Assembly (NCBI GenBank): GCA_903915565.1 | Contig: CAIWTG010000233.1 | Location: forward strand, 1 to 6,167 | From: an uncultured Chloroflexota bacterium | GTDB taxonomy: Bacteria > Chloroflexota > Dehalococcoidia > Dehalococcoidales > RBG-16-60-22 | Reading direction: 5' to 3' | Length of the DNA stretch: 6,167 nt | Notes under the pieces: generated by a model | Databases searched by the model: none | Told to the model about the DNA's origin: nothing | What the model saw: only the letters and a program-made list of their open reading frames with translations | In this document: piece by piece, positions 5,363 through 6,167 of the stretch | How the letters are laid out: each line of letters opens with the position of its first letter | Position numbering within the stretch: position 1 is the first letter of the stretch | Program-made: the position numbers and the translations under genes

Positions 5363-6112
5363 TTATTTAATGCGTTTCTGTATCTTCGCCCATGATGGCG
5401 TAATGAGGAAGCTCTCCTCCATGTTATCTACCATTCTCTTGAACTTGCTCATCGGGGTAGCGAAAGTTAAAGTATTTTTCTCAACGAACGGCCGCGCCGA
5501 TGAGTCGAACATGCCGATGAATGACCTGGGGTGTTCGGATTTATTCTCTAAATAAGGATACTGGATGATGGAACCGCAGCCGGAGCTAAAGGGTGCAGCC
5601 ACTGTAGCCAGGTCTATTTCATCATAGACGGCCAGCGTGAAAAGCCCGGAAAGAACGTCCGGCTCGGCGTAGAAGATGACGACTTCAGGCTCATCGTCTT
5701 TATCCAGTTTGTCCCAACGTTTAAAGACGATATACTTTGCCGGAGCATTAAAATTCGGCGCGCCTTTTTTCATATACTCTTTGACCATTTCCGGCGTCTT
5801 TTTATAGCGTTCTCCCTCGAGCTTGCCCGGTATCCCGTAAGAGAGGAAATATTCGAAGTTGGGCATGTTCATTTCGCCAAAGCCGAGGCACCTTTTACCG
5901 CCTTCACAGACGACGGCTTTTGCATCGAAGGCTAGAGATTCTCCGCGCTGCACTTTCACCAACCCCCCGATGATGCACCGCGGCACCGAGCCGGGCTTAA
6001 CGATTTCGGCATTAGCGGGTTGGTCGGTGTAGTAAAAGGTGATGGGAAAAGGAGCGTTATTAAAATACTTTTTCCAGAGTTTAAGGAAATTTTCTTTTAA
6101 TGCTATATCCAT
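5363..6112 (-). CDS. DUF169 domain-containing protein
   Basis: A 249-residue protein matching the DUF169 family in layout. The family occurs in methanogens, Chloroflexota and other anaerobes and has no assigned reaction. Visible family-like features are an N-terminal ITFYYTDQP strand (24-32), four cysteines at 46, 69, 75 and 179 in the contexts PRCIIGG, CEGGKRCLGFG and SSGCGS, and a final segment rich in aromatic and basic residues. The cysteines sit where the family conserves them and could bind a metal or cofactor; this is inference. No signal peptide or membrane helix is seen, so it should be cytosolic. The start is supported by AAGGGAGG upstream, with an 8-nt gap from GGAGG to the ATG. 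It is the first visible gene of the DUF169-DUF362 unit. Length looks complete. Confidence 0.87.
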   Translation of the reverse strand: MDIALKENFLKLWKKYFNNAPFPITFYYTDQPANAEIVKPGSVPRCIIGGLVKVQRGESLAFDAKAVVCEGGKRCLGFGEMNMPNFEYFLSYGIPGKLEGERYKKTPEMVKEYMKKGAPNFNAPAKYIVFKRWDKLDKDDEPEVVIFYAEPDVLSGLFTLAVYDEIDLATVAAPFSSGCGSIIQYPYLENKSEHPRSFIGMFDSSARPFVEKNTLTFATPMSKFKRMVDNMEESFLITPSWAKIQKRIK

Positions 6113-6120
6113 ATTATTTG

Positions 6121-6125
6121 CCTCC
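6121..6125 (-). promoter_or_regulatory. Shine-Dalgarno site of the DUF169 gene
   Basis: GGAGG on the minus strand, extended upstream to AAGGGAGG, 8 nt before the ATG at 6112-6110. It supports the chosen start over later in-frame methionines. Confidence 0.75.
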
Positions 6126-6148
6126 CTTATTCAGGCTGATGGTGTAAA

Positions 6149-6154
6149 AATATA
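6149..6154 (-). promoter_or_regulatory. Possible -10 box upstream of the DUF169 gene
   Basis: TATATT on the minus strand (five of six -10 bases) in an A+T-rich patch would place a start near 6142 and a leader of about 30 nt containing the ribosome site. The matching -35 would lie beyond the right edge, so the promoter cannot be confirmed here. Confidence 0.28.
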
Positions 6155-6167
6155 AATCGAAAGGGCC

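Noticed and set aside
1..6167. A new defence, mobile or biosynthetic system across the window
   Set aside because: The genes fall into separate small units with distinct promoters and no shared theme. No recombinase, nuclease, toxin-antitoxin pair or repeat-bounded island is visible.

Overview
The window is ordinary bacterial chromosome in style: short intergenic gaps, roughly half G+C, and every supported gene on the minus strand. From right to left, the direction of transcription, it holds a DUF169 protein, a DUF362 protein, a small collagen-like lipoprotein, a calcineurin-like metallophosphoesterase, a 12-helix MFS transporter, a ComM/YifB-type AAA+ ATPase, and the first 20 codons of an FAD/NAD(P)-binding oxidoreductase that runs off the left edge. 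The DUF169/DUF362 pair, the type of phosphoesterase and the apparent leaderless genes suggest an anaerobe of the Chloroflexota, perhaps Dehalococcoidia. That placement is inferred from gene style and there is no marker gene to confirm it.

Right part (4436-6167): the DUF169 and DUF362 genes form a tight two-gene unit. The DUF362 Shine-Dalgarno sequence starts on the base right after the DUF169 stop codon, so the two are very probably translated together. Neither has an established reaction.

Middle (3644-4435): the collagen-like lipoprotein gene looks like its own transcription unit. It has a near-consensus promoter (TTGACA, 18 bp, TAAAAT) with a small dyad in the spacer, a strong AAGGAGG ribosome site, and a hairpin plus T-rich tail downstream that fits an intrinsic terminator. 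The product has a lipoprotein signal peptide, 18 uninterrupted Gly-X-Y triplets without one charged residue, and an unrecognised C-terminal domain of about 90 residues.

Left part (1-3643): the phosphoesterase and MFS genes are 24 nt apart and probably co-transcribed. The phosphoesterase and comM both lack a Shine-Dalgarno sequence and instead have promoter-like elements whose -10 box lies only 7-9 nt before the ATG, which predicts leaderless mRNAs. The genes with clear ribosome sites (collagen-like, DUF169, DUF362, oxidoreductase) contrast with these. The left-edge oxidoreductase follows comM by 53 nt and may be co-transcribed with it.

I see no mobile element, CRISPR array, tRNA or rRNA, and no clear defence or biosynthetic system. 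The most distinctive items are the collagen-like lipoprotein with its regulatory region, and the mix of leaderless and Shine-Dalgarno-led genes.
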